Of a DNA stretch of 16,234 bases, positions 1 to 7,198 are shown piece by piece (position 1 is the stretch's first letter; each line of letters opens with the position of its first letter). The notes under the pieces were generated by a model. The model did not search any database, was not told the DNA's origin, and worked only from the letters and a program-made list of their open reading frames with translations. The position numbers and the translations under genes are program-made. Origin of the DNA: Bacteroidales bacterium. Lineage in GTDB: Bacteria; Bacteroidota; Bacteroidia; Bacteroidales; P3. Location of the stretch: the NCBI GenBank assembly GCA_016281475.1, contig JAEEIS010000250.1, positions 1 to 16,234 on the forward strand, written 5' to 3'.

Positions 1-552
1 ACCTTCACCGGTGTACACACCAACGACACCCTCCAAATCACCGACTACGAGGCCAACACCCTGAAGATGCGCACCCCCGAACAAATCTTTCCCGAATACT
101 TCATCATCCGCGTCAACGAGTTCAACCAAGTGGCTACCACACCGCTCGAAGAGTGGATTGAATACCTGAAGAATGGCAAAATCAGCTCCTCCACAAAAAC
201 GCCAGGCCTGCAGGAGGCCAGACAGAAATTGCTCTACATGAACATGAGCGACAAGGAGAAGCGCATCTACGAGCACTACATCACCGACCTGATGGTGGAG
301 AACGACGTTCTTGAAACAGCCCAAATAGAAGGACACGCCAAGGGTCTTGTCGAGGGAAGAGCCGAGGGACTCGCCAAGGGTCTTGCCGAAGGGAGAGCCG
401 AAGGGAAAGCCGAAGGAAGAGCCGAGGGAAGAGCCGAGGGAAGAGCCGAAGAAAGACACAAAGTGGCAAGGAATATGAAGCAAATAGGCCTACCTTCCGA
501 AATTATAGCACAATCCACTGGACTATCTATCGACGAGATAACGTCACTTTAA
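1..552 (+). CDS. Rpn/PD-(D/E)XK nuclease family transposase-like protein, C-terminal part (5' end outside window)
   Basis: The frame is open from base 1, so the gene is truncated by the window edge; 183 residues are visible before TAA. The visible part resembles the C-terminal half of the Rpn (recombination-promoting nuclease, PDDEXK_2) family common in Bacteroidota: a strand-rich PEYFIIRVNEF segment, then TPLEEWIEYLKN, then a helical region with MSDKEKRIYEHY. The nuclease catalytic residues would lie upstream and cannot be checked. Visible residues about 110-151 form a low-complexity run of EGRAEG/AKGLAEG units, typical of this family's tail, followed by a short helical end (PSEIIAQSTGLSIDEI) that looks like a small helix-turn-helix-like motif. 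The ATG at 67 is internal to the homologous region and is not the real start. Family proteins are associated with DNA cleavage and recombination; the role here is inferred from family only. A terminator follows directly. Confidence 0.75.
   Translation, partial: TFTGVHTNDTLQITDYEANTLKMRTPEQIFPEYFIIRVNEFNQVATTPLEEWIEYLKNGKISSSTKTPGLQEARQKLLYMNMSDKEKRIYEHYITDLMVENDVLETAQIEGHAKGLVEGRAEGLAKGLAEGRAEGKAEGRAEGRAEGRAEERHKVARNMKQIGLPSEIIAQSTGLSIDEITSL
331..453 (+). repeat. Imperfect 12-bp tandem repeat coding for EGRA/EGLA units
   Basis: Within the Rpn-like gene, units close to GAGGGAAGAGCC recur about ten times in frame, giving a four-residue repeat of the form (A)EG(R/L/K). Third-position variation (GAA/GAG, GGA/GGG) marks older units, while the last three or so are almost identical. 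The region would be strongly charged and helical. Confidence 0.8.
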
Positions 553-573
553 ACAAGAACAATCAATCGAAAC

Positions 574-610
574 AAAAGGAGTCCCCGTCGTGTGGCGGGG
601 ACTCTTTTTT
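574..610. terminator. Bidirectional intrinsic terminator between the Rpn-like gene and the S9 peptidase
   Basis: A perfect 9-bp stem (GAGTCCCCG at 579-587 with CGGGGACTC at 596-604) encloses an 8-base loop and is followed by TTTTTT at 605-610. The A-rich 5' flank extends the stem weakly and gives a T-rich tail on the minus strand, so it can end transcription of both converging genes. Confidence 0.9.
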
Positions 611-722
611 ACACGTTGTTTGCGGACTGTAAACCTAATACTCAACCCATTTCGGATTTCGGATTAGAAATCTGCCACAACAAAAATACGTTAAGATGAC
701 TAGGTATACACTGACATTCTAA
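611..722. other. Intergenic region with no identifiable function
   Basis: This 112-base stretch between the bidirectional terminator and the S9 peptidase stop contains a short direct repeat (TTTCGGA twice near 651-664) and no ORF, promoter or second hairpin that I can support. Confidence 0.5.
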
Positions 723-2825
723 TCAATTCTCGGCTTCGGACTTGAGGTACTTGTCGAACCAGTCGATGAAGTTACGGTGCCAGAGGAGGCTGTTTTGCGG
801 GCGGAGCACCCAGTGGGTCTCGTCGGGGAAGTAGAGGTAGCGTGCGTCGAGGCCGCGGAGCTTGGCGGCATTGTAGGCTGCCATGCCTTGGGAGGCTACG
901 ATGCGGAAGTCGAACTCGCTATGGACGACGCAGATGGGGGTGTTCCAACGGTCGACAAAGAGGTGGGGTGAGTTGGCGTAGGAGTGGGCAGTCTTGGCGT
1001 TCTTCTCCCAGTAGGGGCCGCCGAGGTCCCAGTTGGTGAACCAGTATTCCTCGGTTTCGAGGCATTGCTGTTCGAAGTTGAACATGCCGTTGTGGGCGAG
1101 GAAGGCCTTGAAGCGGTGGTTCTCGTTGTGGCCGGCGAGCCAGTAGATGCTGTAGGCACCGAAGGAGGCGCCACAGGCACCGATGCGCTCGGCATCGACC
1201 TGGGGCATGTTTTTGGCGAAGTAGTCGGTGGCGGCCATGTAATCCTTCATGCAGAGTCCGCCGTAGTCGCCGCTGATTTCTTCACACCAGGCGGTGCCGA
1301 AGCCGGGGCAGCCGCGACGGTTGGGGGCGATGACGAAGTAGCCGGCGCCGCTCATGACCTCGAAGTTCCAGCGGGTGCTCCAGAACTGGCTGACCATGCT
1401 CTGGGGGCCGCCTTCGCAGAAGAGGAGGGCGGGATAGGTCTTGGTGCTGTCGTAGTCGTAGGGGTAGATGAGCCAGACGAGCATCTCCTTACCGTCGGAG
1501 GTGGGAATCCAATGCGGCTCGGTCTTACCCATGCGGACGAGGGAGAGGACTTCGGTGTTGATGTTAGTAATCTGACGGCCGGTCTGGTTGGTGTCGGCGA
1601 GGGTGTAGTGGAAGATTTCGGATGGGTGCTGCATGCTGACTTCGTTGGCGTAGATGTCGCCCGCACGGAGGGTGAAGCCGTTGATGTCGTGGATGCCTTT
1701 GGTGACTTGTCGGATGGCCTTGGAGGCGAGGTCGAAGGCAAAGATTTCGTTGGTGCCACGATACATGACCACGGCAAGAATCTGAGCGTCGTCGTCGCTC
1801 CAGGAGATGGAGCTGACGCCGTAGTCGAAGGCCTCGGTGTAGTCGGTCTTGGTGCCAGTGGCGAGGTCGCAGACCATGAGGCGGAGCTTGTCGCTCTCAT
1901 AGCCGTCGTGCTCCATGCTTTCCCATGCCAGCTTGGTGCCGTCGTGGCTGAAGACGGGGTTCTGGTCGTAGCCCATGATGCCTTCGCTGAGGTTGACGGT
2001 CTCGCCGTTGGCGATGGTGTAGAGGTAGATGTCGCTATTGGTGCTGAGTGAGTAGTCTTTGCCCGTCTTCTTGCGGCAGGTGTAGGCGATGCGCTTGCCG
2101 TCGGGCGAGAAGTTGAACTGCTCGACACCGCCCCACGGACGCATGGGGCACTCGAAGGCGTTGTCGCCAATGACGTCAATGGCGTTGTCGATGTCGACCT
2201 TGCTGTCATTGAGGGCGGCGAGGAAGATGTGGGGGTATTCGTCTACCCAGTTGTCCCAGTGGCGATACATGAGGTCCTCGTTGATGCGGCCGGTGGTCTG
2301 GTCGAGGCCGACATAGAGCTTGTTGATGTCGTCGGGACGACGGACGGGGAGGTCGGAGATGTAGAGGATTTGGGAGCCGTCGGGTGAGATTTTGAAGCCT
2401 TCGAGGCCACCTTCGACGGTGGCAAGGACCTTCTCAGCCTTGGTGTCGACATTGATGGAGACGATGTCGTTGCCACGGGCAAAGAGGAGCGTGGAGGCAT
2501 TGAGCCAGACGGGGTTGAACTCGCCCTGCGAGGTGTTGGTGAGGCGCATGGCCTCGGTCTTGCCGTCGGTGGGGATGAGGTAGATTTCGGCGTTGCCCTT
2601 GTTCTGTGCCATGTCGTAGAAGGTGGTGGTGTAGGCAATGGTGGAGCCGTCGGGGCTGAGGGCATACTCGCCCATCTTGCCGAGTTTCCACATCAGCTCG
2701 GGGGTGAAGCGACCATCCTGCACGGAGACGGTGGGACGGCCAATAACGGATTCTTGTTCTTGTTTCTTCTTGCAGCCTGCCGTGAGGAGCATTGCCGCAG
2801 CCAAAATGATAACGATTTTCTTCAT
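723..2825 (-). CDS. Dipeptidyl peptidase 5-like S9 family serine peptidase, lipoprotein
   Basis: A 700-residue protein. It opens with a lipoprotein signal peptide (MKKIVIILAAAMLLTAGC, lipidated Cys18) followed by a charged KKKQEQE linker, so it should be membrane-anchored and act in the periplasm or at the outer membrane. Residues about 45-420 form a beta-propeller with repeated SPDG motifs; about 430-700 form the alpha/beta hydrolase domain. The expected catalytic triad is Ser554 (in GASFGAYS), Asp639 (SEFDFRI) and His671 (DETHWV). From memory of the family, the overall sequence and triad spacing match Porphyromonas gingivalis DPP5, which releases dipeptides from oligopeptides with hydrophobic residues at the penultimate position; substrate preference here is inferred. 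The nucleophile elbow reads GxSFGA rather than the usual GxSYGG. It stands alone, transcribed divergently from the nrnA-like gene. Confidence 0.9.
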   Translation of the reverse strand: MKKIVIILAAAMLLTAGCKKKQEQESVIGRPTVSVQDGRFTPELMWKLGKMGEYALSPDGSTIAYTTTFYDMAQNKGNAEIYLIPTDGKTEAMRLTNTSQGEFNPVWLNASTLLFARGNDIVSINVDTKAEKVLATVEGGLEGFKISPDGSQILYISDLPVRRPDDINKLYVGLDQTTGRINEDLMYRHWDNWVDEYPHIFLAALNDSKVDIDNAIDVIGDNAFECPMRPWGGVEQFNFSPDGKRIAYTCRKKTGKDYSLSTNSDIYLYTIANGETVNLSEGIMGYDQNPVFSHDGTKLAWESMEHDGYESDKLRLMVCDLATGTKTDYTEAFDYGVSSISWSDDDAQILAVVMYRGTNEIFAFDLASKAIRQVTKGIHDINGFTLRAGDIYANEVSMQHPSEIFHYTLADTNQTGRQITNINTEVLSLVRMGKTEPHWIPTSDGKEMLVWLIYPYDYDSTKTYPALLFCEGGPQSMVSQFWSTRWNFEVMSGAGYFVIAPNRRGCPGFGTAWCEEISGDYGGLCMKDYMAATDYFAKNMPQVDAERIGACGASFGAYSIYWLAGHNENHRFKAFLAHNGMFNFEQQCLETEEYWFTNWDLGGPYWEKNAKTAHSYANSPHLFVDRWNTPICVVHSEFDFRIVASQGMAAYNAAKLRGLDARYLYFPDETHWVLRPQNSLLWHRNFIDWFDKYLKSEAEN

Positions 2826-2880
2826 ATTGTTCAGTGTTCTTTTATTCTAACGGAGATAATAGGCCCAAGTTATTTTTTTG

Positions 2881-2888
2881 CAAAAGTA
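2881..2888 (-). promoter_or_regulatory. Putative Bacteroidota -7 promoter element for the S9 peptidase gene
   Basis: On the minus strand the sequence reads TACTTTTG, an exact match to the TAnnTTTG -7 consensus of Bacteroidota sigma-ABfr. It lies about 55 bases before the start codon. A TTTG (complement of 2912-2915) lies 23 bases upstream, slightly farther than the usual -33 spacing, so the match is partial. Confidence 0.45.
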
Positions 2889-2942
2889 CAACTTTTTTTA
2901 ATAACAGCACACAAAAAATTATATCATTCCATTAAAAAGTAG

Positions 2943-2950
2943 TATTTTTG
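2943..2950 (+). promoter_or_regulatory. Putative Bacteroidota -7 promoter element for the nrnA-FKBP operon
   Basis: TATTTTTG matches TAnnTTTG exactly and sits 31 bases upstream of the ATG at 2982. No clear TTTG/TTG is seen at the -33 position, so this call rests on the -7 box and the divergent gene arrangement alone. Confidence 0.45.
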
Positions 2951-2981
2951 CAAATTAATATAATGGGTCACGACAACTGAA

Positions 2982-4034
2982 ATGTATTTGGAAACATTTG
3001 ACAGCCAAAGCATAGCAATATTGCGCCAGCAGGTGAGCGAGGCGCAAAAAATTGTATTGCTGTCGCACATGAACGCCGACGGCGACGCGTGTGGGAGCAT
3101 TCTTGGCTGTACGCTAATGCTCGACCAGGCGGCGAAAAAAAGCCAATCGGTGGTGCCTGTCCTGCCCAACGGCTGCCCGAGGACCATGGAGTGGCTGCCG
3201 GGAAGCGGACGCATCCTGTCGGGAGAGCGGGAGCGGGAACGTTGTGAGACCGTTATTGGCGAGGCCGACTTGATAGTGTGTCTCGACTTCAATGTCGCGT
3301 CGCGTATCGACTTCCTGAAGGATGCACTGTTAGATGCAAAGGGGTTCAAGGTGCTGGTGGACCATCACCACAACCCTGCCAGGGAGCAATTTGACATTGT
3401 GTTTTCAGACCCCATGATTTCAAGCACTTGCGAGCTGATGCTGTGGCTGGCGGTGGAGACATGGGGACGGGAGTATCTGAATGTGGAGGTGGCGCGCTGT
3501 CTCTACACGGGCCTGCGCACCGACACGGGCGGCTTTGCCTTCAGCTGCAGCCAGCCCAGCTGCTTCGATGCCGCCGCGCTGCTGGTATCATACGACATAC
3601 ACCCTGCCGAGATACACAACCAAATCACCAACACGTTTACCTACAACCGCATGATGTTCTACGGCTTTGCCCTGAGCCAGCGACTGGAGATATTCCCGCA
3701 ACAGCGGGTGGCCCTCTTCCACTTCTCGATTGAAGACCAAGAGCGATACGGCATTACGGGCGAGGATATGGAAGGGCTGGTGAACTACACGCTGATGATG
3801 ACGGATATAGAGGTGGGCGCACTGCTGAGAGAGGAAACGGGCCGCACCAAGGTGTCGCTACGTGCCAAAGATGACGTGGATGTCAACCTCATGGCGCAGA
3901 AATTGGGCGGCGGCGGACACACAAAGGCGGCGGGTGCCACCTGCAATATGTCGCTGACCGACACGCTGGCAGAGGTGAAACGGCTGCTGGGCGTGGAGGG
4001 TGTAGAACCATTAAAAAACATACATACCGCATGA
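2982..4034 (+). CDS. nrnA: DHH/DHHA1 family phosphoesterase, NrnA-like (oligoribonuclease / pAp phosphatase)
   Basis: A 350-residue cytoplasmic protein with all DHH-family motifs: HMNADGDACGS at 29-39 (metal-binding His29, Asp33, Asp35), an Asp in LIVCLDFN, the signature VDHHH with Asp127-His128-His129, TGLRTDTGGF, and a C-terminal DHHA1 domain ending in GGGGHTKAAG (309-318) that binds the substrate phosphate. Length and motif order fit NrnA, which degrades 2-5 nt RNA fragments and in some species dephosphorylates 3'-phosphoadenosine 5'-phosphate; which activity dominates cannot be told from sequence. The ATG at 2982 was chosen because it precedes the first conserved strand by about 20 residues and an earlier ATG at 2963 is out of frame. 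Its stop codon overlaps the next gene's ATG (ATGA), indicating an operon and probable translational coupling. Confidence 0.88.
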   Translation: MYLETFDSQSIAILRQQVSEAQKIVLLSHMNADGDACGSILGCTLMLDQAAKKSQSVVPVLPNGCPRTMEWLPGSGRILSGERERERCETVIGEADLIVCLDFNVASRIDFLKDALLDAKGFKVLVDHHHNPAREQFDIVFSDPMISSTCELMLWLAVETWGREYLNVEVARCLYTGLRTDTGGFAFSCSQPSCFDAAALLVSYDIHPAEIHNQITNTFTYNRMMFYGFALSQRLEIFPQQRVALFHFSIEDQERYGITGEDMEGLVNYTLMMTDIEVGALLREETGRTKVSLRAKDDVDVNLMAQKLGGGGHTKAAGATCNMSLTDTLAEVKRLLGVEGVEPLKNIHTA

Positions 4035-4561
4035 AACGCATAGCTCCATATCTGATTGTCCTTTTCCTTGCAGCGGGCTGCGGCGACCGCACGCCCATCG
4101 TAGAGGTGGAGGCGGACAACAGCACGCGTTTCAAAGAGAACATGATAAACGCCAACCGCGTTGTCATCCAGTCGGAAGCCACACAGATAGAGGGCTATGT
4201 GCAGCGGCGCGGCATGGAGACAAAGGCACTGCCCTGCGGAGCCCTGTACCACGAATACACCCACGGCACCGGCACCGCCATCAATCCCGACGACACGGTG
4301 GTGGTCAGCTATAGGCTGGAAGCATTGGACGGCACCCCCTTCTACACCCACCAGACCGACACGCTGACGGTGGGACGGAGGCAGGTGACGGTGGCTTTGG
4401 ACGACCTGCTGACGGTGCTGCCCTGCGGCAGCCAGGCGTGGCTCATTGCCCCGTCGAACACGGCCTACGGCGTGGTGGGCGACGGCGACAGGGTGCCCTC
4501 GCGCACAGTAATTGTATATAATATTGTATCAATTAATAAATTACATTTAAACAAATCATGA
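4031..4561 (+). CDS. Small FKBP-type peptidyl-prolyl isomerase-like lipoprotein (GldI-like, partly degenerate active site)
   Basis: A 176-residue protein with a lipoprotein signal (MKRIAPYLIVLFLAAGC, Cys17) and one FKBP fold at about 85-167: DTVVVSYRLEALDGTPFY, then a hinge, then TAYG and RTVIVYNI. Several residues that line the FKBP active site are altered: the usual FD is FY, and the conserved Trp of the VIxGW segment is absent. It may be a weak isomerase or a purely chaperone/binding domain. It resembles the FKBP-like lipoproteins called GldI in gliding Bacteroidota, but no gliding genes are visible, so the symbol is withheld. It is sandwiched between nrnA and a second FKBP lipoprotein, with ATGA overlaps on both sides, so the three are very likely translated together. 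Confidence 0.8.
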   Translation: MKRIAPYLIVLFLAAGCGDRTPIVEVEADNSTRFKENMINANRVVIQSEATQIEGYVQRRGMETKALPCGALYHEYTHGTGTAINPDDTVVVSYRLEALDGTPFYTHQTDTLTVGRRQVTVALDDLLTVLPCGSQAWLIAPSNTAYGVVGDGDRVPSRTVIVYNIVSINKLHLNKS

Positions 4562-5472
4562 AAAAACTCTTAGTAATTGCCACTGTGGCATTGACTTGCG
4601 CTGCCTTTATGACAGCTTGCAACTCCAACAAATTCAAGACTGCCGAGAACGGTCTCCTCTATCGCTTTGAGACCGTCAATCCCGACGGCGAGCAGCCCAA
4701 CGTGGGCGACCTGCTGGTGGGCGAGCTCATCCTCCGTCTTGAGAACGACACCCTTTTCTCCAATGTGGGCAGCCCCGACCGTATCTTCCAGGTGGCCGAG
4801 AACTGCATGTTCAAAGGCGACATCCAGGAAGGTCTGTTGATGATGCACACCGGCGACAAGGCCATCTTCAAGATTCCTGCCGACTCGATTGGTAACTTTA
4901 TGCAGCCCAGCCAAATGCCCCCTTCGTATGAGCAGGGCAAGGGTCAGTTCTTCTACTATGAGGTGGCCCTGATGGACATCGTCACCAAGGACGAACTGGC
5001 ACAGGAGCAGGCCAACTTCATCGAAGAGATGGAGCAGCGCAAAAACAACGAGGCCGCCACTCTCGCCCAGTACATCACCGACAACAACATCACCGTGAAG
5101 CCCACCAAGAGCGGCCTTTACGTCATCGTGAATAAGAAAGGCGACGGTCCCAAGGTTGCCGCCGGTAAGAAGGTAAGCGTGAACTACACCGGCCGTCTGC
5201 TCGACGGCACCCTCTTCGACACCAGCCGCGAGGCCGACGCCAAGGAGGCCAACAAGGTGCAGCCCGGCCGCCCCTACGAGCCCCTGAGCTATGTGGTTGG
5301 CGAACAGCCCATGATTAAGGGTTGGGACGAAGGCATCATGGGTCAGCCCGCCGGTAGCGACATCACTCTCATCATGCCCTCCGAACTGGCCTACGGTGCC
5401 CGTGGTGCCGGCAAGGACATCCTGCCCTACAGCCCCCTCGTGTTCAATCTGACTATCGAATCTGTTGAATAA
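4558..5472 (+). CDS. FKBP-type peptidyl-prolyl cis-trans isomerase lipoprotein with two FKBP domains
   Basis: 304 residues. The signal peptide ends in the lipobox FMTAC (Cys21). Domain 1 (about 30-140) is a diverged FKBP module lacking the central Trp; a charged helical linker (about 143-172) leads to domain 2 (about 190-304), which is canonical: YTGRLLDGTLFD (Tyr210, Phe220, Asp221), MIKGWDEGI (Ile253, Trp256), AYG (Tyr279) and Phe296. Domain 2 should therefore be the active prolyl isomerase, helping fold exported proteins in the periplasm, with domain 1 probably used for client binding or dimerisation. Its start overlaps the previous stop as ATGA, making it the second of two adjacent FKBP lipoproteins. 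The adenylate kinase gene follows after 18 bases. Confidence 0.9.
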   Translation: MKKLLVIATVALTCAAFMTACNSNKFKTAENGLLYRFETVNPDGEQPNVGDLLVGELILRLENDTLFSNVGSPDRIFQVAENCMFKGDIQEGLLMMHTGDKAIFKIPADSIGNFMQPSQMPPSYEQGKGQFFYYEVALMDIVTKDELAQEQANFIEEMEQRKNNEAATLAQYITDNNITVKPTKSGLYVIVNKKGDGPKVAAGKKVSVNYTGRLLDGTLFDTSREADAKEANKVQPGRPYEPLSYVVGEQPMIKGWDEGIMGQPAGSDITLIMPSELAYGARGAGKDILPYSPLVFNLTIESVE

Positions 5473-5490
5473 AACAATCTGTTACGACTG

Positions 5491-6054
5491 ATGAAAAACA
5501 TTGTCATTTTCGGCGCCCCCGGTGCCGGCAAAGGCACCCAGAGTGATTTCATCGTTGAGAAATACGGGCTTACGCACATCTCCACTGGAGACCTGCTGCG
5601 CAAAGAAATCGCCGACCAAACCGACCTTGGCAAACGCATCAAGAGCATCATGGATGCCGGTCAACTGGTCAGCGACGACATTGTCATAGAGATGATCGAC
5701 AACGCCATCGCCCACGACAGCAAGGGTATCCTCTTCGACGGATTCCCCCGCAACGTGGCACAGGCGGAAGTACTGGACCAACTGCTTGCCAAACATGGCC
5801 GCACGCTGACCTGCATGGTGCGGCTCGACGTGCCGCGCGAAGAGCTGATACGCCGCATGTTGGAACGTGCCAAGGTGAGCGGTCGCAGCGACGACAACGA
5901 AGAGACCATCAAGAATCGCCTCGTGGAGTATGAGAACAAGACACTGCCTGTCGCCTCGTACTACGCCAAACAGGGCAAAGAGGTAAAAATCAACGGCCTC
6001 GGCGACATCAAGCGCATCTCGGACGACATTGTCAACGCCATCGAAGCCTTATAA
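5491..6054 (+). CDS. adk: Adenylate kinase, short form
   Basis: 187 residues. Converts ATP + AMP to 2 ADP in the cytoplasm. Visible motifs are the P-loop GAPGAGKGT (8-16), the AMP-binding STGDLLR (31-37), FDGFPRN, and the short LID segment with SGRSDD. The long zinc-binding LID of many bacterial enzymes is missing, which gives the short length; this is the usual form in Bacteroidota. No Shine-Dalgarno sequence precedes the ATG. The gene is 18 bases after the FKBP gene and probably shares its transcript; a structured intergenic element separates it from obgE. Confidence 0.96.
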   Translation: MKNIVIFGAPGAGKGTQSDFIVEKYGLTHISTGDLLRKEIADQTDLGKRIKSIMDAGQLVSDDIVIEMIDNAIAHDSKGILFDGFPRNVAQAEVLDQLLAKHGRTLTCMVRLDVPREELIRRMLERAKVSGRSDDNEETIKNRLVEYENKTLPVASYYAKQGKEVKINGLGDIKRISDDIVNAIEAL

Positions 6055-6063
6055 AAGATTCCA

Positions 6064-6116
6064 TTAACTAGAAAGTTCTAGAGAATCTAGTTAATCTAGA
6101 TAATCTAGAACTTTCT
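6064..6116 (+). other. CTAG-rich intergenic element with two mutually exclusive hairpins
   Basis: Arm TTAACTAGA (6064-6072) can pair with TCTAGTTAA (6086-6094), or the overlapping arm AGAAAGTTCTAGA (6070-6082) can pair perfectly over 13 bp with TCTAGAACTTTCT (6104-6116). Both cannot form at once because the 5' arms share bases. Five CTAG tetramers lie within about 45 bases. The 13-bp stem ends in CTTTCTTTAT, a poor U-tract, so this may be a weak terminator, an attenuator ahead of obgE, or a dispersed intergenic repeat. Confidence 0.6.
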
Positions 6117-6133
6117 TTATAAACACTACGACC

Positions 6134-7192
6134 ATGACTTCCAACTTTGTCGACTATGTGAAAATACTTGTCCGCTCAGGCAAAGGCGGCGCAGGCTCGG
6201 CCCATCTACTCAGGGTAAAATATAATGCCAAGGCAGGCCCCGACGGGGGCGACGGAGGACGCGGCGGACATGTCATCCTGCGCGGCAACAGCCAACGCTG
6301 GACACTACTGCACCTCAAATACACCAAGCACGTCTTTGCCGAAGACGGTGAGCACGGAGGAGAGAACCTGTGCACGGGCCGCACGGGCCGCGACCAGATT
6401 CTTGAAGTGCCGCTAGGCTGTATCTGTCGCGACGCGGAGACGGGCGAGATGCTGGGCGAGGTGACAGAAGACGGGCAGGAACTCATTATCGCCAAAGGAG
6501 GACGTGGCGGATTGGGCAACGACCATTTCAAGTCGCCCACCAACCGCACCCCGCGCTACGCCCAACCCGGCGAGCCAGCCGTGGAACGCTGGGTGATAAT
6601 AGAACTCAAAGTGTTGGCCGACGTGGGCCTTGTGGGGTTCCCAAATGCGGGCAAGAGCACGTTGCTCAGTGTTGTATCGGCGGCAAAACCCGCCATCGCC
6701 GATTACCCATTCACCACACTGGTGCCTAACCTCGGCATCGTCAAATATCGCGACAACCAATCGTTCTGCATTGCCGACATACCTGGCATCATCGAGGGGG
6801 CCAGCGAAGGCAAGGGACTGGGAATCCGATTCCTCAGACATATCGAGCGCAACTCGATACTGCTATTCATGGTCAGCTGCGAACAGCTGGATATCAACCA
6901 CGAGTATGAAGTGTTGCTAGAAGAGCTACGCCGTTACAATCCAGAACTGCTTGACAAGCAACGTATCCTAGCCGTCACCAAATGCGACATTCTCGACGAT
7001 ACAATGATGCAGCAGCTGCGCACACACCTGCCGCAAGGCATCGAGAGCATATTTATCTCGGCTGTCTCGGGATTGCATATCCAAGAGCTTAAGGACCTTA
7101 TATTCCAGAAACTACAGACCGAGGTACAACCCGACCCGTTAATAATCGAAGCCGACCTGCCCACCTCAGAATCAGAGTCATCAGAATCATAA
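6134..7192 (+). CDS. obgE: GTPase Obg (CgtA)
   Basis: 352 residues. An essential GTPase that acts in large ribosomal subunit assembly and stringent-response control. The N-terminal glycine-rich Obg domain (about 3-158) is clear from repeated GGxGG motifs ([38 protein letters not shown]). The G domain has G1 GFPNAGKS (168-175), switch II DIPG (Asp215), G4 TKCD (282-285; Thr replaces the usual Asn, as I recall is common in this phylum) and G5 SAVSG. The protein ends soon after the G domain, so the variable C-terminal domain is absent. The ATG at 6134 starts just before the first Obg strand. The PAP2 gene begins 6 bases after the stop. Confidence 0.96.
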   Translation: MTSNFVDYVKILVRSGKGGAGSAHLLRVKYNAKAGPDGGDGGRGGHVILRGNSQRWTLLHLKYTKHVFAEDGEHGGENLCTGRTGRDQILEVPLGCICRDAETGEMLGEVTEDGQELIIAKGGRGGLGNDHFKSPTNRTPRYAQPGEPAVERWVIIELKVLADVGLVGFPNAGKSTLLSVVSAAKPAIADYPFTTLVPNLGIVKYRDNQSFCIADIPGIIEGASEGKGLGIRFLRHIERNSILLFMVSCEQLDINHEYEVLLEELRRYNPELLDKQRILAVTKCDILDDTMMQQLRTHLPQGIESIFISAVSGLHIQELKDLIFQKLQTEVQPDPLIIEADLPTSESESSES

Positions 7193-7198
7193 AGATAC

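Noticed and set aside
276..518. Minus-strand frames over the Rpn repeat region
   Set aside because: They translate the complementary strand of the 12-bp repeat into Ser/Pro/Leu-rich low-complexity sequence with no independent support.
984..2051. A 355-codon plus-strand open frame opposite the S9 peptidase
   Set aside because: It is a shadow of the GC-rich third positions of the peptidase gene; the encoded sequence is low-complexity (A/V/G/E/D rich), matches no fold I know, and the minus-strand frame has a full catalytic triad and signal peptide.
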